In this document: positions 41,455 to 56,165 of the stretch, one piece after another
How the letters are laid out: every line of letters starts with the position of its first letter
Numbering within the stretch: the first letter of the stretch is position 1
Notes under the pieces: generated by a model
What the model was told of the DNA's origin: nothing
Seen by the model: the letters and a program-made list of their open reading frames with translations, nothing else
The model's database searches: none
Translations under genes and position numbers: made by a program
Source of the DNA: Symsagittifera roscoffensis
Taxonomy: Eukaryota > Xenacoelomorpha > Acoela > Convolutidae
DNA length: 64,000 nt
Assembly (NCBI RefSeq): GCF_963678635.1
Contig: NW_026970657.1
Span: 64,001 to 128,000 of the forward strand
Direction of reading: 5' to 3'

Positions 41455-41670
41455 ATGTCTCTACAACTCAATAGATCAGAGCCACTATTCCGAACAAAAC
41501 AAAAACTACCCGTTATTGGAAAAAGACCTCGGACAAGAGACGATATACGAATACAAAGGAACTTACCCATAAGTTTCATGGTCGTACGGCAAAAGCCAAC
41601 ACAAACTTTTATATTTAGAATTTTACTTGCAATGAATTTAGATTTTTATTTGCAAACAAGAAATCCTTGA
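41455..41670 (+). CDS. ORF1, intact small protein of 71 aa (copy C)
   Basis: ATG-started frame MSLQLNRSEPLFRT to NLDFYLQTRNP, without a stop although the rest of copy C is badly decayed. It aligns along its length with copy A ORF1 and shares KRPRTRDDIR, RNLP and VVRQKPTQTFIFRILLAMNL. Position between primer site and leader is the same. Function unknown. Intactness may be chance given its short length. Confidence 0.5.
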   Translation: MSLQLNRSEPLFRTKQKLPVIGKRPRTRDDIRIQRNLPISFMVVRQKPTQTFIFRILLAMNLDFYLQTRNP

Positions 41671-42643
41671 AGAAAAAACTTCAATGATCATTTCATTTGC
41701 TTAACCAAACTTGCTATTGTACAAAAACGATTGATAAAAACACCTCAAAATGTTTCCTCCAAAACTGCAGCAAAATTCAAAAATATATCTGAAAAAAATA
41801 TTTATTGAAAATAAAAATAAAAATTAGTTAACATGATCCTTAATCATTAGTATATACAAATCATCCTGTCATCTCCAGCTTCATCATCTAAACATAACAG
41901 CAATCAAGAAACCACTAATATCATACAATACTAAACCTTTCTATCAATTAAACTTAAATTATTTCTAAAGGCCTACCCTAAATTTTACCTTTTGATGATT
42001 TAAACCTTTTCAATCATAAATAATATCATCAAGGTTTTCCTTGGATCTCAATTAATTTTTTACATTTAACCAATTTTATATCATTAAAATTTATATTCTG
42101 ATCATCAAGTCTTATCCTTGGATCAAATAGAACAACTTTGCTCTCCCCAACCCAATTCATAACTTGTCTAACGACCTCAAACGTCGAATCACTACCCAAC
42201 CCTTACAAAGACCCAGGACTAATAGAAACTTTCCAATCACTCTAACCATTCTAAACAGGCTAAACAGTGAAAAACTTCGGTTATTCATCCTTCACTTGAT
42301 CCCCCCTCTTACCTGACCCAGGCTAAATCTTAATCTTAGTAAGTTCAAAATAGTACCTAACGAACAACTTGCGTTCTAAGTATACCTGAACCTTGTGGGT
42401 CGATTTACTATTCTCCAACCCTTGAACACAACCATTACCCTTAAGTAAGATTATGCAAGTTAACACCTTAACTTAGACTAGCCACGAGAAAGTGAAAATC
42501 ATTCTTCGGAATCGATATATGCTTTTCTCTCCAACCCTGAATAAAAGACCCAAGTTAGGCTAACCCGAAAAACATAGTAAAGACTAGGAGTCTAGGATAT
42601 TTAAATCACTAATAACAACCTTGCATCCTTCATCCTAAACCTT
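41671..42643 (+). promoter_or_regulatory. Structured leader of copy C
   Basis: Non-coding with four CCAACCCT/GACCCAGG modules (about 42190, 42310, 42410 and 42520) and two CAAGG-CCTTGGATC palindromes (about 42030 and 42100). Confidence 0.5.
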
Positions 42644-43061
42644 ATGACACTGAACAATTTAGGAAATAAGCAAACAATCGTACTACACAATTGTGAAATA
42701 AACAACGAAACATATGATCTCGTAATCACTCCACACAAACTAACAGTTGGTTATATTCGAAAAAAAACGACAAACAATAAAAAGAAAACTTATAAATCAA
42801 CAAAGACAAATTACACGCAAAAGATTTTCAAAGCGAAGAAATGCAGTCTCCGATTCAGAAGTTAGTAATTTAGAAGCACTTTACAAACTAAAAAAAACAA
42901 TAAAAAAAACTACCCAGTCCATGATCATTTCTCTTTCTCCGACTCAGAAGCCTCATCTCATTCATCAAAACAAGGAAAAAGAAGAAAAAAAAAAGATATA
43001 CAAAAATAAACCAGTACGTCTATACAAATGGAATCAACCAATCAGACATATTGAACATTAG
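42644..43061 (+). pseudogene. ORF0 remnant (copy C)
   Basis: Starts ATG with the conserved NLGNKQTIVLHNCEI and DLVITPH blocks. A single-base change of frame near 42770 moves it into the frame that carries RQITRKRFSKRRNA, SDSEVSNLEALYKLK, VRLYKWNQPIRHIEH and a stop at 43059. In copy A the protein continues to overlap gag. Here the stop comes earlier, 27 nt before the Gag start. Confidence 0.65.
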
Positions 43062-43087
43062 GCACTAACAGTCATAGAACGAAAAAA

Positions 43088-46000
43088 TGAGCCAAAATCA
43101 AAGTTAAGTAAGCCGAGACGAAAATTCTGTTTCTCTATTTCTCATCAATTCACTCATTGACGATAGCGGACAAATACAAATTTGCAATAATCTATTCGCA
43201 AATTTATTCGAACAAGGAATTAGCCTATGTAATGCAGAATTCCCAGAAATAAAAATCAAAAGACAAACTGTCGATCATTATTTTACAAGGCATATGTAAC
43301 CTAACACAACAATAAGGAATTTACACCATAGAACTAAGTACAGCAAGTAAATTTCATGGTAAATATGTTATTCAAACAGACGACGTCGACATAGAATTTT
43401 CAAAAGTTTTCGCAGAATACATTAAAAACATACAACATCAAAATTCACAGAGAGCAAATTCAATATTTACTAACGATGTTTTTGCAATAATATATAGTTA
43501 TCTATCCATACTAGAAAAGACAGAAACCCAAAGTACGTCACCAGTTCAAACATCAAGACACACGAATGTAAGAAACAAAATTGCCGCATTCTGAACATTT
43601 TTAAACACATTCCGTGAAAACTTTTCAACTAATGAATTTTCACAAAAGGTTAAACACGATTTACAAAAGATCTTAGCATGGTTTATAATTGACTATTTCA
43701 CACATAATAATGATTTATTTGCACAAGCAGGAAAAAATTTTAGACCTCAAAGTACCAATGATGACACTTTCATTGCAGAACAATAAGATTATATTTTAGA
43801 CCCTGACTGGTCTCATCCACTATTTCTGAACATCCCAATAGACATCTCAAGTCAAGCAATCAGTACGATATCTATTCATAAAGACTATGTAAAAATATTT
43901 CCACTTACAATAGATGCAACACCTTTAAACTATGATTCATTTTTACCCGATAGAAGACAAAATAATAGTTTAAATTCAACTATTATACAACAAGAAAATC
44001 TGAATGCAACTAGAAATCTTACAAAACAGGATATTCAAACACCATCACATTTTATGAATGAGGAAATGGTTGAAAAAATAGTAACAACTATACAACAAAG
44101 TATTTCATCAGAACATCCAAACCTTACAACGCCAAAAAGTAAAAATCCAACATTACCAAAAATAACTTTGCAATCTACGGTTAAACCCTCGGTTGCTCCA
44201 AAACATTCACATATGGATTACAGACATATAGACCAATGACGAAACCATTAAAACACGAAAAACACTCACAAAAAAACAATTTTGCAGAACACAATTATAA
44301 TTATGTAAATCTATCACAAACAACTCATCCTCCCCGAAAAAATATGCAAAATCATTTATTTTCACAAAAATCGAATTTTCCAATTACATAAACAAATTCA
44401 GAAAATTTCCATGACTATCCACATCCCTCACAGGATCAGAGTGAAACTTACCCATTTTCCAACAAATTAGAAATAAACAACAAACACCATATTATACATC
44501 AAATTATTTATCATCAGATGATGACTATTTTTACCAACCAGATATTTTTGCACCATACACACAAAAACATCGTGCACAAAAACCTCGACAAAATCAAGCA
44601 TCCCAAAACAGAAAATATCACCCACAAAATTTAGCTAATACACAAAGCTATCAACCATTGCACATACAAAATCAACCTAGTACACAATCCTACCAACTAG
44701 CACAATCACAAAACCCGGTGAATATGCATTCTTATCAACCAACAAGCATCATCAATTTCTTAAATTTCCAACAAGCATCATCAAACTCAGTAAATTTTAA
44801 TAAATACCAACAAATTTCACAAGACCAAAGTGAAAACCATTCATTTTCTCAACAAAACAAAAACAATATACAACAAAACAGAGAAAGACATAAAACACCT
44901 TAGTTTACATCTAATTATTTTTCATCAGATGATGAAGATTATTATAACCAAAATCATCGACAATTTTATCAAAACCAAAGACTCCACTCTTGCCACGTAA
45001 ACCAACCAGATGTTTTTGAACCATATACAAAACAACAACATATGCGACAACCTAGTCCAATTCTAGCAACTCAAAATAAAAATTTTCATTGACGAAACCC
45101 AGCTAGTACACATCCTTATTAAGCAACAAAAAAGCAAAAAGAACTTCCACTACCATATTTTTTTACAACAACATGAAATAACAAAAAATCAACAAAATTT
45201 TCACAAATACCAAATGCCGCAGAATCACTACAAATGACAAGGAATCCATACCTAATTGTTGGATCCTCAATAACATCAAATGAACCTTTGATGATATTTA
45301 CAGGCACAGACCCTGAATTTTCTGTAAAAGATTACTTAAATGCAGTCACAGCAAATTTAATTTTAAATATAGGACCTGAACCAATTAGTACACCAAAATT
45401 GGATACATAGACACACAGCGTTAATACAAACAACACTTGATGGCGCAGCTCAAAAATGGTTTTCAGTTTTATCTATAGACTTAAAATCAGATTGGAAAAG
45501 ATTCACACAAGAATTTTCAAAAAATCTGATTCTGAAAGAAACAAACAACATCAAAGAGTTTTATGTAATGAAATTCGCAGACTACCAAACGAAACAATTA
45601 AACAATTGGCAGTTAGAATCGAAACAATAGTTCGAAAAGCATATTCGCTTAACACTCATGATTATAAAAACACGAAAATGACAGAAATTTTAATGATGAC
45701 TCTGACACCTCGATTAAGGAAAATAGCTATTAAAAAGAGAGCATCACATCCCTCCTCAATTCGAGAACCAGATTTAGATTTTAGAAAACTTTTGATCGAG
45801 CAAAAATCATAATGAAACTCGAAGAAACAGAAAATCTCAAACTACAATATGTTGATAGAATCGAAACCAATACTATAGATATAAACAACATACAAGGTTC
45901 AGATTTAGATCTATCTGAAAAAATCACTGAAATTTTAAACATATATGGAAAAATCCAAATTTCAATGGTGAACCATCTTTCAAAAAATGGTGTAATTATA

Positions 46001-49000
46001 TGCAAAGTTACGGACACAGCATTGCTGAATGTAAACAAAAGCAACAGGATAACCAGAACAAACCACAAAAGTACAAAGAACCAAATAAATCATTTTACCA
46101 ATACATGAAAAAATTCCAAAATTTACCCAACAAAAATATACATAGTAATAACAGCTCTGGAAAACCACTTCCGAATAATTCAAATTATTCAAGAAACCAA
46201 TCACTTTATAACTCTAGTTATAGAGGTAGGTCACCAGAACAAAGAAATTCATGAAATTTCTCACAGAATAGATATAGTCGACCAAATAGTCAAAATAATC
46301 AGTATAGAATCAACTATTCACGATCAAATTCAAACAGAAGAGTATATTCATTTGATACCAGTTCCAATTCAATTTCTAGGAATAGACACCATTCAAACGA
46401 TAGATCACGAAATTCATCATACAAAAGAAATAGAAACTATTCAAACAATAGGAATAGAAGCTAATCAAATAATCGAAATCAACGTTACCAAAACAATAGA
46501 TCAAGAAACAATTCATACAACAGATCTAATTATCAACGAACTAATAACAAACACTATCATAATAGATCGCTGAAAAATTCACAAAATAGGAATCCAAATT
46601 ATAGCAATCAACAAAAAATTATTCTCAATCTCCTCATAGGAATAAAAATCGTTAATCCGATTCCCAACACAAGTATAAAAGCAACACACCGAAGCATCAA
46701 CGACAAATTAATCTGTACAAACAACTGAAGAAACAACTTCAGTCCCCCCTGGTAGCGATGATACAGTAAGTACAGAATAACAATTAAATCACCTTAATTG
46801 TGAAACAACAGACAGCGAAAGTGATACAGATAATACCATCTCAGCTAATATGATAACAGTTGAAAATGACTACGAAACTGTCAAATGAACAACTCTTCCA
46901 TTCAAACTTTTACGAAAATCAATTGGAACTTCTTCAAGATTATTACACTAGACCTAGTAGTAATAATGTACCAGTTACACAAAAAGTAATTAAAATTAAC
47001 ACTGTAAATAAACCCGAAAAAGACGAAGTACAATGCAAAAATACAAACCACATTTATCAAAATATACAAAAAGAACTACCAAGAGAAAAAATTTGGACAA
47101 TTACATTTCTCTTAGAAAATCCAAAAAGTAAAGAATTTCAACCTCCAGTCCTTGAAATAGATTTTTTAATCGACTGAGGAGCAGAATCAAGTATTTTCAA
47201 TATCCCCACTTGGAATGAAATCAAAACATTATACCCAATTTTATTACCTATGAAAACAGCCAGTAAATTAGCAACAGCATAAGGCTCATCATTAAATAAT
47301 TATGGAAAAATCCAACTTTTCCTTGTCCCCACTAGAACAATGGAACAAAACAAAATCTTAAACAAACCATCTAAACATACATTCCACATAACAGATATAA
47401 AACAAAATATCATTGGCATACTGTTTATAACTAAATATATTCCCACAATAAACATTTTAAGTAGTAAACTGCATAAAAAAGATAAGTACACAAGAATGAA
47501 AAACACATCTTTAACATTCTTTCAAAGACTAAACAAACAACCACCAAATTTTCTCCAAATTTTACCCTATATATAATCAGGAGCGAAAATACCTGAAGCC
47601 ACTATCAAGAAATGTAATTAAATTTTCAATCAAACAAGTTCACCAGTATGATAAAACCAAAACAAACAACATCTCTTTATGTCAGACCTTGAATTTAAAC
47701 CCATTCATAAATTTTTTCGAAAAAACACTTTCATCCATAAAATACATGAAACTTCCAAAAATTGCGTTACACGTATATAATATCACCATACACGATAACA
47801 TTACCTCCAGGACTCTTAGGTTACTGTGAAACAAATGCCACAACTTTACCCACAAACGAAGTAGCATACCGAGTTAATAATATATTACAACTACTAGACA
47901 TATGTCAATCAACAATTCTTGATGAAGAATTATCAATAAAAAATTTAATGAGCAACGAAAAAAATATATATATTATTTCACAAAAACACCATATTTTAAT
48001 TCAACGTTTAAAATATCAGATTATACAGAAGAACAACAAAATTTTCCAAAAATTTAATTTTCAACACTCTCAAATAACACAAAACGAATTCGACAAATTA
48101 GCCAAACTACTATTTATCCAACAGTTAATGCAACATCAAAGTTTGATATTGGAAAAATTAGTTCACCACTACATTTACCTTTAATTTTTGATGCAATTTT
48201 CAAAAAACAAAGAGCAAATAAGGTACCAAAACACTAACATGATAAAGTAAACAGACTACTTGACATTTTAGAACAATATGAGATTATATCCCCAGTAAAT
48301 AAAGAAGAACAACCAAAAGGTAACACCTTTATTAACCCAGTTATCATCCCAGCTAAAGGAAAATCACTAAAAATTGTTCTATACCCTATATAGATATCTA
48401 AATTCACTAATTGACGAATCCAAATGCAATTGGCCTATTGAACCCATTCAAGTAATTCTAACAAAGATAAATGGTAAATATTTCACAACTGCAGATATGA
48501 ATAGTGCATACAAAAAACGCCACTAGATGAACAATCACGACGGTTAACCCAATTCGTTATTGGAAATCATCAATACGAATTCAATAGATTATTCTACGGA
48601 ATATCCATAGGACCAGCAGCTTTTTCAGCTTTTATGAGTAAAATTTTTAGACCACTTACACTCAAGAAAAATGCAATCACATATTTAGACGATGTTTCCA
48701 TGCAATCACAAACTAAAGATGAAATGTTTATAGTCTGAGAACAGTATCATCAAATACTCAAAAACGAAAACATGAAAGCAGCCCCTGACAAATCACATTT
48801 TTTCCCTAACACGCGCAAAGTTTCTGGACACATTTTTGAAAGAAACACTATAACTCCATTAAAATCAGGCATAGACGCATTCAAAAACTTCAGCCACCCA
48901 CAAGTAAAGAGAAAATCCAAGAATTCCTTGGAATAATAAATTTCTTAAGTAAATATGTATACAAAATGCAATTATACTTGAGACATTTCTATAAAATCCT

Positions 49001-51448
49001 TAGACAGCACAATAATTTTGAATGGACTACCGAACATCAAACACGATTTGAAGAAATTAAAAATTTTTTAACAGAACAAATATCATATACAATCCCAGAA
49101 CCAAATCAACCATTTTACGCAATGTGCGACGCTTCAAATTTTGGCATCGGCGCAGGATTACTACAAACATACAGTGGAACAAATAAAATGAATCTTATAT
49201 CAGCAAATTTTCGCTTAATTACACAAGCCGGACCACCTAAACTACTTACAGGAAAAACTACAGTTAAAATACCATAAAAAATTAAATTTTATCATGCCAA
49301 AAATGAAACATCACCACGATTAGAATGTGAATATGCAGTAAAAACTGATATAGATCAATCACAAGCAAACAATTTGCAACATTTCCCATTTTATTTAGAT
49401 TGTCAAAATAATCACTATGAAGTTGAGTTATTAGGTACAACCACATTTAAACCAATCCCATAACAACATTAGATTAAGAATAATACCCATAAAAGAAAAT
49501 CAAACAACAACTACACAAAAAAAAGATCCTTTCCCATTATTAGAAAAATGAAATATAACTGACATCATAAATTTATCAGGACCACCGACAAATGATTTAA
49601 AATACACAGTAAATCAAATTTTTAACCTTCATGATCCACTCGACACAATTCCCCCATCAAAATGAGAAGTCGAAAATGTTTTTTTACCACCAACAGAAAC
49701 AATTACACTACAATTATTACAAAAATACCAAAACCTTGACCCTGTTATTAGACAACTCAAATCATGGCACAAATATAAAACAAAACCAGCAAAAGCTCTT
49801 ACAATAATTTTAGGAAATTAAACACTCCTTAGATACTTCAGAAAATTTAATAATACAACTATAAATGAAAGTACAGATCTTTTAGAATATCAAACACCTG
49901 ATTTTAAAGTACCCTGTCTTCCCCCCATAGTATGATGTTGATAGCTTTCAACATATCACACACACAACATACCGAAATGACACTCAGGATCAGAAAAGAC
50001 ATACTCAAAATTTACACGAAATTTTTACTTCCCAAATGCACCAATTTGGATTAAAATATTATGCAACGGTTGCATAATATGTCAATTAAATAAACCTTAT
50101 TCCAATCAAAAACATATAGCACCGAAACAAGATTTTAAAGGACAAAGTCTATATTTCAATCATAGAATTTCATTTGACACAAAAGGACCAATTTGACCAT
50201 CCTCCGAAGGAAATTCATATGTTATGGTCATTGTTGATGCATTTACGCACTACGTACCACTCAACCCAGTACCACATTGTAATGCTTATTACGCATACAC
50301 AACACTTTACGAACATTGGATAGCTAAATTTGGACTACCCGAAATACTAGTCACAGATAACGGCAGAGAGTTTATAAATAATGAAATCATCACATTATGC
50401 CACCTATATAATATCAACCATAAACCACGTACATCTCATGCACCATGAACAATTAGATTACTCGAAGGTATGAACCGTTCACTACAAAAATATCATAGAT
50501 GTATCATTATTGGAAATGATACACGATATACTGAATGGTCAGCAGATGTAAAATTATTCCCCTTATCCTATAATTCACAAACCACAACGACTCTGGTCTG
50601 GGAATGCCACCATACGAAATGGTTCTTAATCAAAAGCCACGAAAACCAATTATGTTTACAGCAAATGCCCATAAAAATACACAAGGTTATTGTCAACCAA
50701 ATAAAGATTCAATACGTTAAAATCTACCACTACATACACTAGACTTTCATTATCCAAAACTTTAATATTGGCTTCCGGTACACATACCAAATGGATTTTG
50801 AAAAGAGATTAAAAAAATAATGAAATCTACCAAAAAGTAACAAGGAATTGTTAGAAAGGCAAAACATAAACAACCAAATTAATTCAGGCTTTATGCCAGC
50901 CACAGATTTAAAAATTGGAACATTTGTTTTAATACCCATTTTCAATACACAAAAAAGAATCTCCAGAAATTCACAACCACTTCGAAAAGGACCATACCAA
51001 ATAATTGATAGACCTAATGAAGTAACATACAAACTTACTGACTCCAGTAAAAAAAGAAAATGTTCAACACCGTAACAACCTGTTACCTTATTATCTAAAA
51101 GAATACGCACTCCGCGAATTAACTCAATTATATTCTTTTACAGGTTAACAAATTGTTCAAAACAATCCACAAAAGGAACAAAATCAAAACGTTAATACCA
51201 ATAGAAATCAAAAAACAATCCAACAGTAAAATGCAAAACCTCAAATGTCTAACACACCAGAACTACAAATATCTCAAAAAGAAAGAAAAAATAGAAAAAT
51301 GACAGAGAAAATTTTACCACAGGATCAACAACAAAAATCCGAACATAGAGAATCATCACGACTTAGAAGTCAACCACGAAAAAACTACAAGACATTCATC
51401 CCACAATCTAAAAGATTACAGAAAGTTAAATTTCAAAAACAAGTTTAA
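43088..51448 (+). pseudogene. Gag-Pol remnant (copy C)
   Basis: Relative of the Gag-Pol of copy A with many stops and shifts. Start ATG 43088 lies after the same ACGAAAAA sequence. The Gag linker has a partial tandem duplication (about 44390-44757 and 44760-45110). Capsid region 45400-45830; degenerate zinc knuckle about 45990; protease about 47160 (stop in place of the residue before G); RT about 48470-48720 with YLDD kept; RNase H starts 49118 but about 80 codons are deleted near 49230; integrase HHCC about 49960-50090 and both Asp regions 50170-50370. C-terminal GPY/F-like motif about 50990 and basic tail to the stop at 51446-51448. Confidence 0.88.
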
Positions 51449-52050
51449 TGTCAATATTCTTTTTAATCACTTTGGGCTTTCACACTTCCGTAATAACATG
51501 CTGAAGACACTCGATAAATTCTAGTTCAAATTCAGCCAATAGAATTCATTCAAATTTGTCACCTTATTATCTCTAATACAAACTCATTAGCCGACAGATA
51601 TCAATCTCCAGGCATATCTATTACTATAACTTTACGACCTCCAGGTCACAAATAAGCAACTTTCTAAAACTTGACAACTAAAATAAACACTACTTCAATA
51701 TAACAACCCTTCCTTATCAAATAATGCTAAAATCAACAAAATTTTCCCAATTCAGACCTCAAAAACCCTCCAACCAAAAAAGACAAATTAGCCTACAGCA
51801 AAAAAAGACCCATAATCACTTGGCCTAAAGTACAAATATTTCAAAGATACCCACAATTATCCATCAAATAAAAACAAAACTATGAAGACCTCCCGAACAC
51901 CATAAAATAAACCCTCAACAATTTTTGACAAAACTCAACCTATTTGTCAAAAAATCAATAAATAATCCAACCACACTTGAATTTCGTCCCAAAAGCTTAA
52001 AAAATATTCGACAAAACGAATCACTTCTTTAATGCTTCTTTCTATAACAG
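51449..52050 (+). other. Conserved non-coding spacer after Gag-Pol (copy C)
   Basis: Aligns with 3482-4079 of copy A without an ORF. The block TTTACGACCTCCAGGTCA (about 51631-51648) is the most conserved. Confidence 0.45.
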
Positions 52051-52480
52051 TCGATAACTTAAAACAAAAACTTTCAAACCTTTTCACAAAACTTTCTAAT
52101 CAATTTAAGTTTTTGCTATTTTTTTTCATTGAAACTTTTGAGGCCCTAATAATCCTTCCATAATTTGTTGCAATCTTTTTAAAGTTTTCTGTTCCCTATT
52201 TGAAATATACCTCCAACTTTCCCAAATCCTTGATTACACATCTACATGTACGAAAACACAAAATCTAATTAAATGATACGAACCATTTTTAGTCGAAAAG
52301 ATATTTTTCTATTAATCATAATTTTTCTCACATTTTTAATATCTCTGATTATGACAATGTGCAAATGTATAGACAATAGTCACATTCGCCTTAGCAACTA
52401 TTTTTTTGATACTTTTTATTGAAGAAAATTATAAAAAACAAAAATTTTCCCTATGAGATTTAAACACTCAAAAATCTTTT
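52051..52480 (+). pseudogene. Remnants of the two small hydrophobic ORFs (copy C)
   Basis: TM2 is decayed (FIETFEALII fragment with stops). TM1 begins ATG 52274 with MIRTIFSRKDIFLL and retains two hydrophobic stretches and MCKCID before a shift. Order and spacing are as in copy A. Confidence 0.5.
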
Positions 52481-52489
52481 CAAAATTGC

Positions 52490-53578
52490 TAATCAACCAC
52501 CACCAAAACAGTCCCCACCAACAACTTCCCAAGAAATTCCAATAACACTTACAACTACCAAAAATCCCCAATAATCAACACGCATTTCTTTTCAAGACAA
52601 CCGATACACTTTTGAAGAACGACACGCAAGATTATCTGAACCATTAGAACCAATTAATCGCCAAGCAACTTTCAGCAAACCAACATTTCATTTATACCCC
52701 ACCTTACAACAAAGTCTCAATCGAATAAGACATAACAGCCAAAATCCAAATACACTTGAAAGAAATAGACAAATTATACATCCAAGATTAAACAGAAAAT
52801 TTCAAACCCCCAGTGTTTATTTTAAGATACCTCACTCACCAACACCAATTACCTCAGATATTTCTAGCAGTTCACTACCAGAAACTCTCACACTTGCTTC
52901 ACAACATAACATTTCAAATATCCCTTCAGACTATCTAGATTCAACTCCAACATCAGAGCAAATCCGAGAAAATATTTTTAACCTCCCAGACACCACCGAA
53001 CGACCACCATATTGGACAACACACTCAAATACTCAATGTGAACCCAATTTAGTTAATGAACCAATAGATATGTCTTCTGATACAACATTCTCATCCCTGC
53101 CAGAAACACTTTCAATTCCATCAACACCATCTATAAGTCAAATATCACCAACACTTTCCCCCTTATTTTCCCAACCAATCTTGACGCTAGATACCAAGAA
53201 CAAGCATCGATAAATACCCCTCTACGGTTAGATTGGAATACTTTCGTAGCACCTCCCCCACTATTTGGACAACATGAAGAAAGTAGCCGACTCCACAATT
53301 GGGCACTAAGCAGGTTACAGTATAGACAAGATATCCACAAAGATTTTCAAGAACACAATATTCAAATACTTCATTAAAATAGTCGCCAATTAAAGTTTGA
53401 AATCACAGTCAGACTTAATGATTTTGTTCAACACCCTTTCCCCTAAGTCCACCAAATATAACAGCTCAATATAACAACTGAAGTCATATATAAATACGAC
53501 AGATATACCAAAAACACAATTGGATATATCACTTTTTATAACCCATACTCGGGATTATCATACACATATATATTTTAA
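52490..53578 (+). pseudogene. P/S/T-rich frame remnant, nearly methionine-free (copy C)
   Basis: Matches the 378-codon frame of copy A. Conserved blocks are YTFEERHARLSEPLEP, PSDYLDSTPTSEQIREN, RLDWNTF and LFGQHEES. I find a single Met, in the PIDMSSD segment. Stops occur near the NPQ block and after 53370. Ends overlapping the Env start region. Confidence 0.6.
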
Positions 53579-56165
53579 AAATATTTTCATATCAACACCT
53601 CTTTTTTCTATTTTTTTCCGAGCAAAATACAAATCCATCTCCTCGCGCGGGACCTCAGGATTTATTAGTAACACACTATGATTGTGAAGAAAACGAACAA
53701 AATATGCTGCACAAAAATGCTATAAACCAAGTAACACAATGCGAATCAGAACCAGAAGCTATAGAAGCCACAAACATAATAGCAACATTATACTCAAAAG
53801 CCCGAGCAACAACACTTACAGGCTATAATTTTACAGCGACATTTTCCGAAAAGAAAGTACATTGTTCACAAGTTTCCAATGGAAATAAAAACCAAATTGA
53901 TCACGAATCTTTCTATCAAAGTAATATAGAAAGAATTTTACATCTAAAACCCGACGATTGTAAAAACGAACTACTCATATTAAACTTGACGAAAAATAAA
54001 AACTCAAACAGAAAAATAGTGAGCTTTCAAGTCTTAACCGACTCTGCACATTGAGCAGAACTTGAAAGATATCAAGGACATATTAAATTAGACGAAATAT
54101 ACCCATACAACGGCGCACACGGACGACTAACTTATGATATTCACGACAAACACTGGATACCACATATTGGAATAAATGATCCTTCAAACTGCAAAGCAGA
54201 TACAAAAAATAAAGGATACCAAGAAATAAAGTTTTTTGACTGGAAAATACAACTCACACAAGATTTAAAAGAAAACACTATAATTTACCAAGGAATCAGA
54301 CTACCTTGTAAAAATTACCAAGGCTACTGTGATCCTACAACAAGGACACAAGCAACAATTGTTTGGTTTCCCGAAAATACTTGTACAACATTTCAAGTAG
54401 CAAAAATCCACGCTAGAATGATTAAATTTCATGAAAAAAATTCCATTGAATCCATTCCATTTGAAAATGTCAGCCCAAGTCAAAAAGAAAACACAATACT
54501 ATATTAAGAAACATTCATAATAAAGAAAATAAATTAACACGTTTTAAAATGTATCACAAAACAGATAATGCATGTAATTATAAAAATCTACTGTACAAAA
54601 CACAATATTCTGAAATACTTGTCGAATACGACGAAGTTTTGTTATGACCACTGGAAAAATAAAACAAAATCCTTATGCAACACATCAATCTATCAACGAA
54701 AGAACACCATACATCCCAGTATATCTTATTAAAAACGCAGGAAACTCTCGTGGAAAATTAAAACCACAAGACACTGAAAGCACACGATTACAACAATTAT
54801 CACTAATGAATAGTACATATTTTGGCTCAATACACTATGACATCCACTTAGATGTTAAATTAGACTACACAATAAGTAGAATTTTTCAAGAAATGTCACT
54901 TTCCGAATTAGAAACACTACATCAACTATGTGAATAGAAAGAACTCAGATTTTACAATCACTCGCATTAGCAGTTATAAAAATATCCTACGCAGGATATT
55001 TGTTATGCTGAAACAGATCACACTTCCTTGACTATGAAGGAAACATCTTATGGTTTTATACTTGCACCAAAAAAGTATCACCATTATATGTTTTTAAAGA
55101 TAAACGTTATTACAAACGAATCCCGATATTCTATAAAAATATAGTACATTTTGTCGATACACTTTCAAGACGAACATTTTTTTGGGACACCGCAGTCGTA
55201 ACGAAAACAGCCACAACGTCGTACAATTAAATCCCGACGAAGAAAAGTACTACCTACTTACACCATACCCTAAATTAATGCAACCATTAAAAAAGTTTTC
55301 ACCCGAAAGTATTCGAGCTTTTGCTCGCAATCCCAATATCGATCTGCAATCGATAGGAATGTATTCTAAATCAGATATACAACATCCCATTTGTACACAA
55401 CAGTTTCAAGAACTACTAACACAAATGGACACTATACAACGACAATCGATAGATCAAAATTTAAGAAAACTTGCAGAAACCGCAGGATTTTCAGACATCT
55501 ATACACAAGGTTATAGCGGATATTTTAAAAATATTAAGGACTACGTGTATTTAAACGGCGAGAAATGTAGACCAAAAGATATCTCACCAATAAATATTTT
55601 TAGTTTCTTAACCTTGAAAAACGAAATCCTTGCCTTTCTAGGATGGCCCTACTACCTCTTAGAAAGATTTACTATCTTATATGCTATGTTTAGCTATATT
55701 GGATTTTTTTTCTCATTACTAAAAGGACTCTATAACATATGCGCAATACATACACAAGTAAACCGACAAGCAAGCGTAGCACGCATATTAATTGCAGGAT
55801 TTTTTGGAAAATTTTCATCATCAAAAAATTAAATACTCTTAGATTCTTAAATCAACGAATATAATACAAAACTATCGACAAACCCGAACACATACGACGA
55901 TTCACACAATAATACAAATACATTACCTACAGCACCACATTTACCAAATCTACATCATAACCATCAATTATCATTAGTTTCCCGAAATTTTAGAAACAAA
56001 GCAATCACAAACCCCTTAAACTTAAGAACCAGCCACATACAAAGGCCCATCCAACATAAAGTGACACAACACCCTCCAATTGACAATAAATACAAACAAA
56101 TCCTTGAACATCCCCATACCACCACTTTTTGGTCTCAAAATAATCATTTTTTTAGCCCACGATGA
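53566..56165 (+). pseudogene. env: Env-like glycoprotein remnant (copy C)
   Basis: The start codon is ATA instead of ATG. Signal segment decayed. Open pieces cover the ectodomain (53704-54054, 54644-54937) and the C-terminal part with membrane segment (55182-55832; FTILYAMFSYIGFFFSLLK). Cysteine positions follow those of A and B. The frame ends at TGA 56163-56165, overlapping the ATG of the next gene. Confidence 0.75.
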
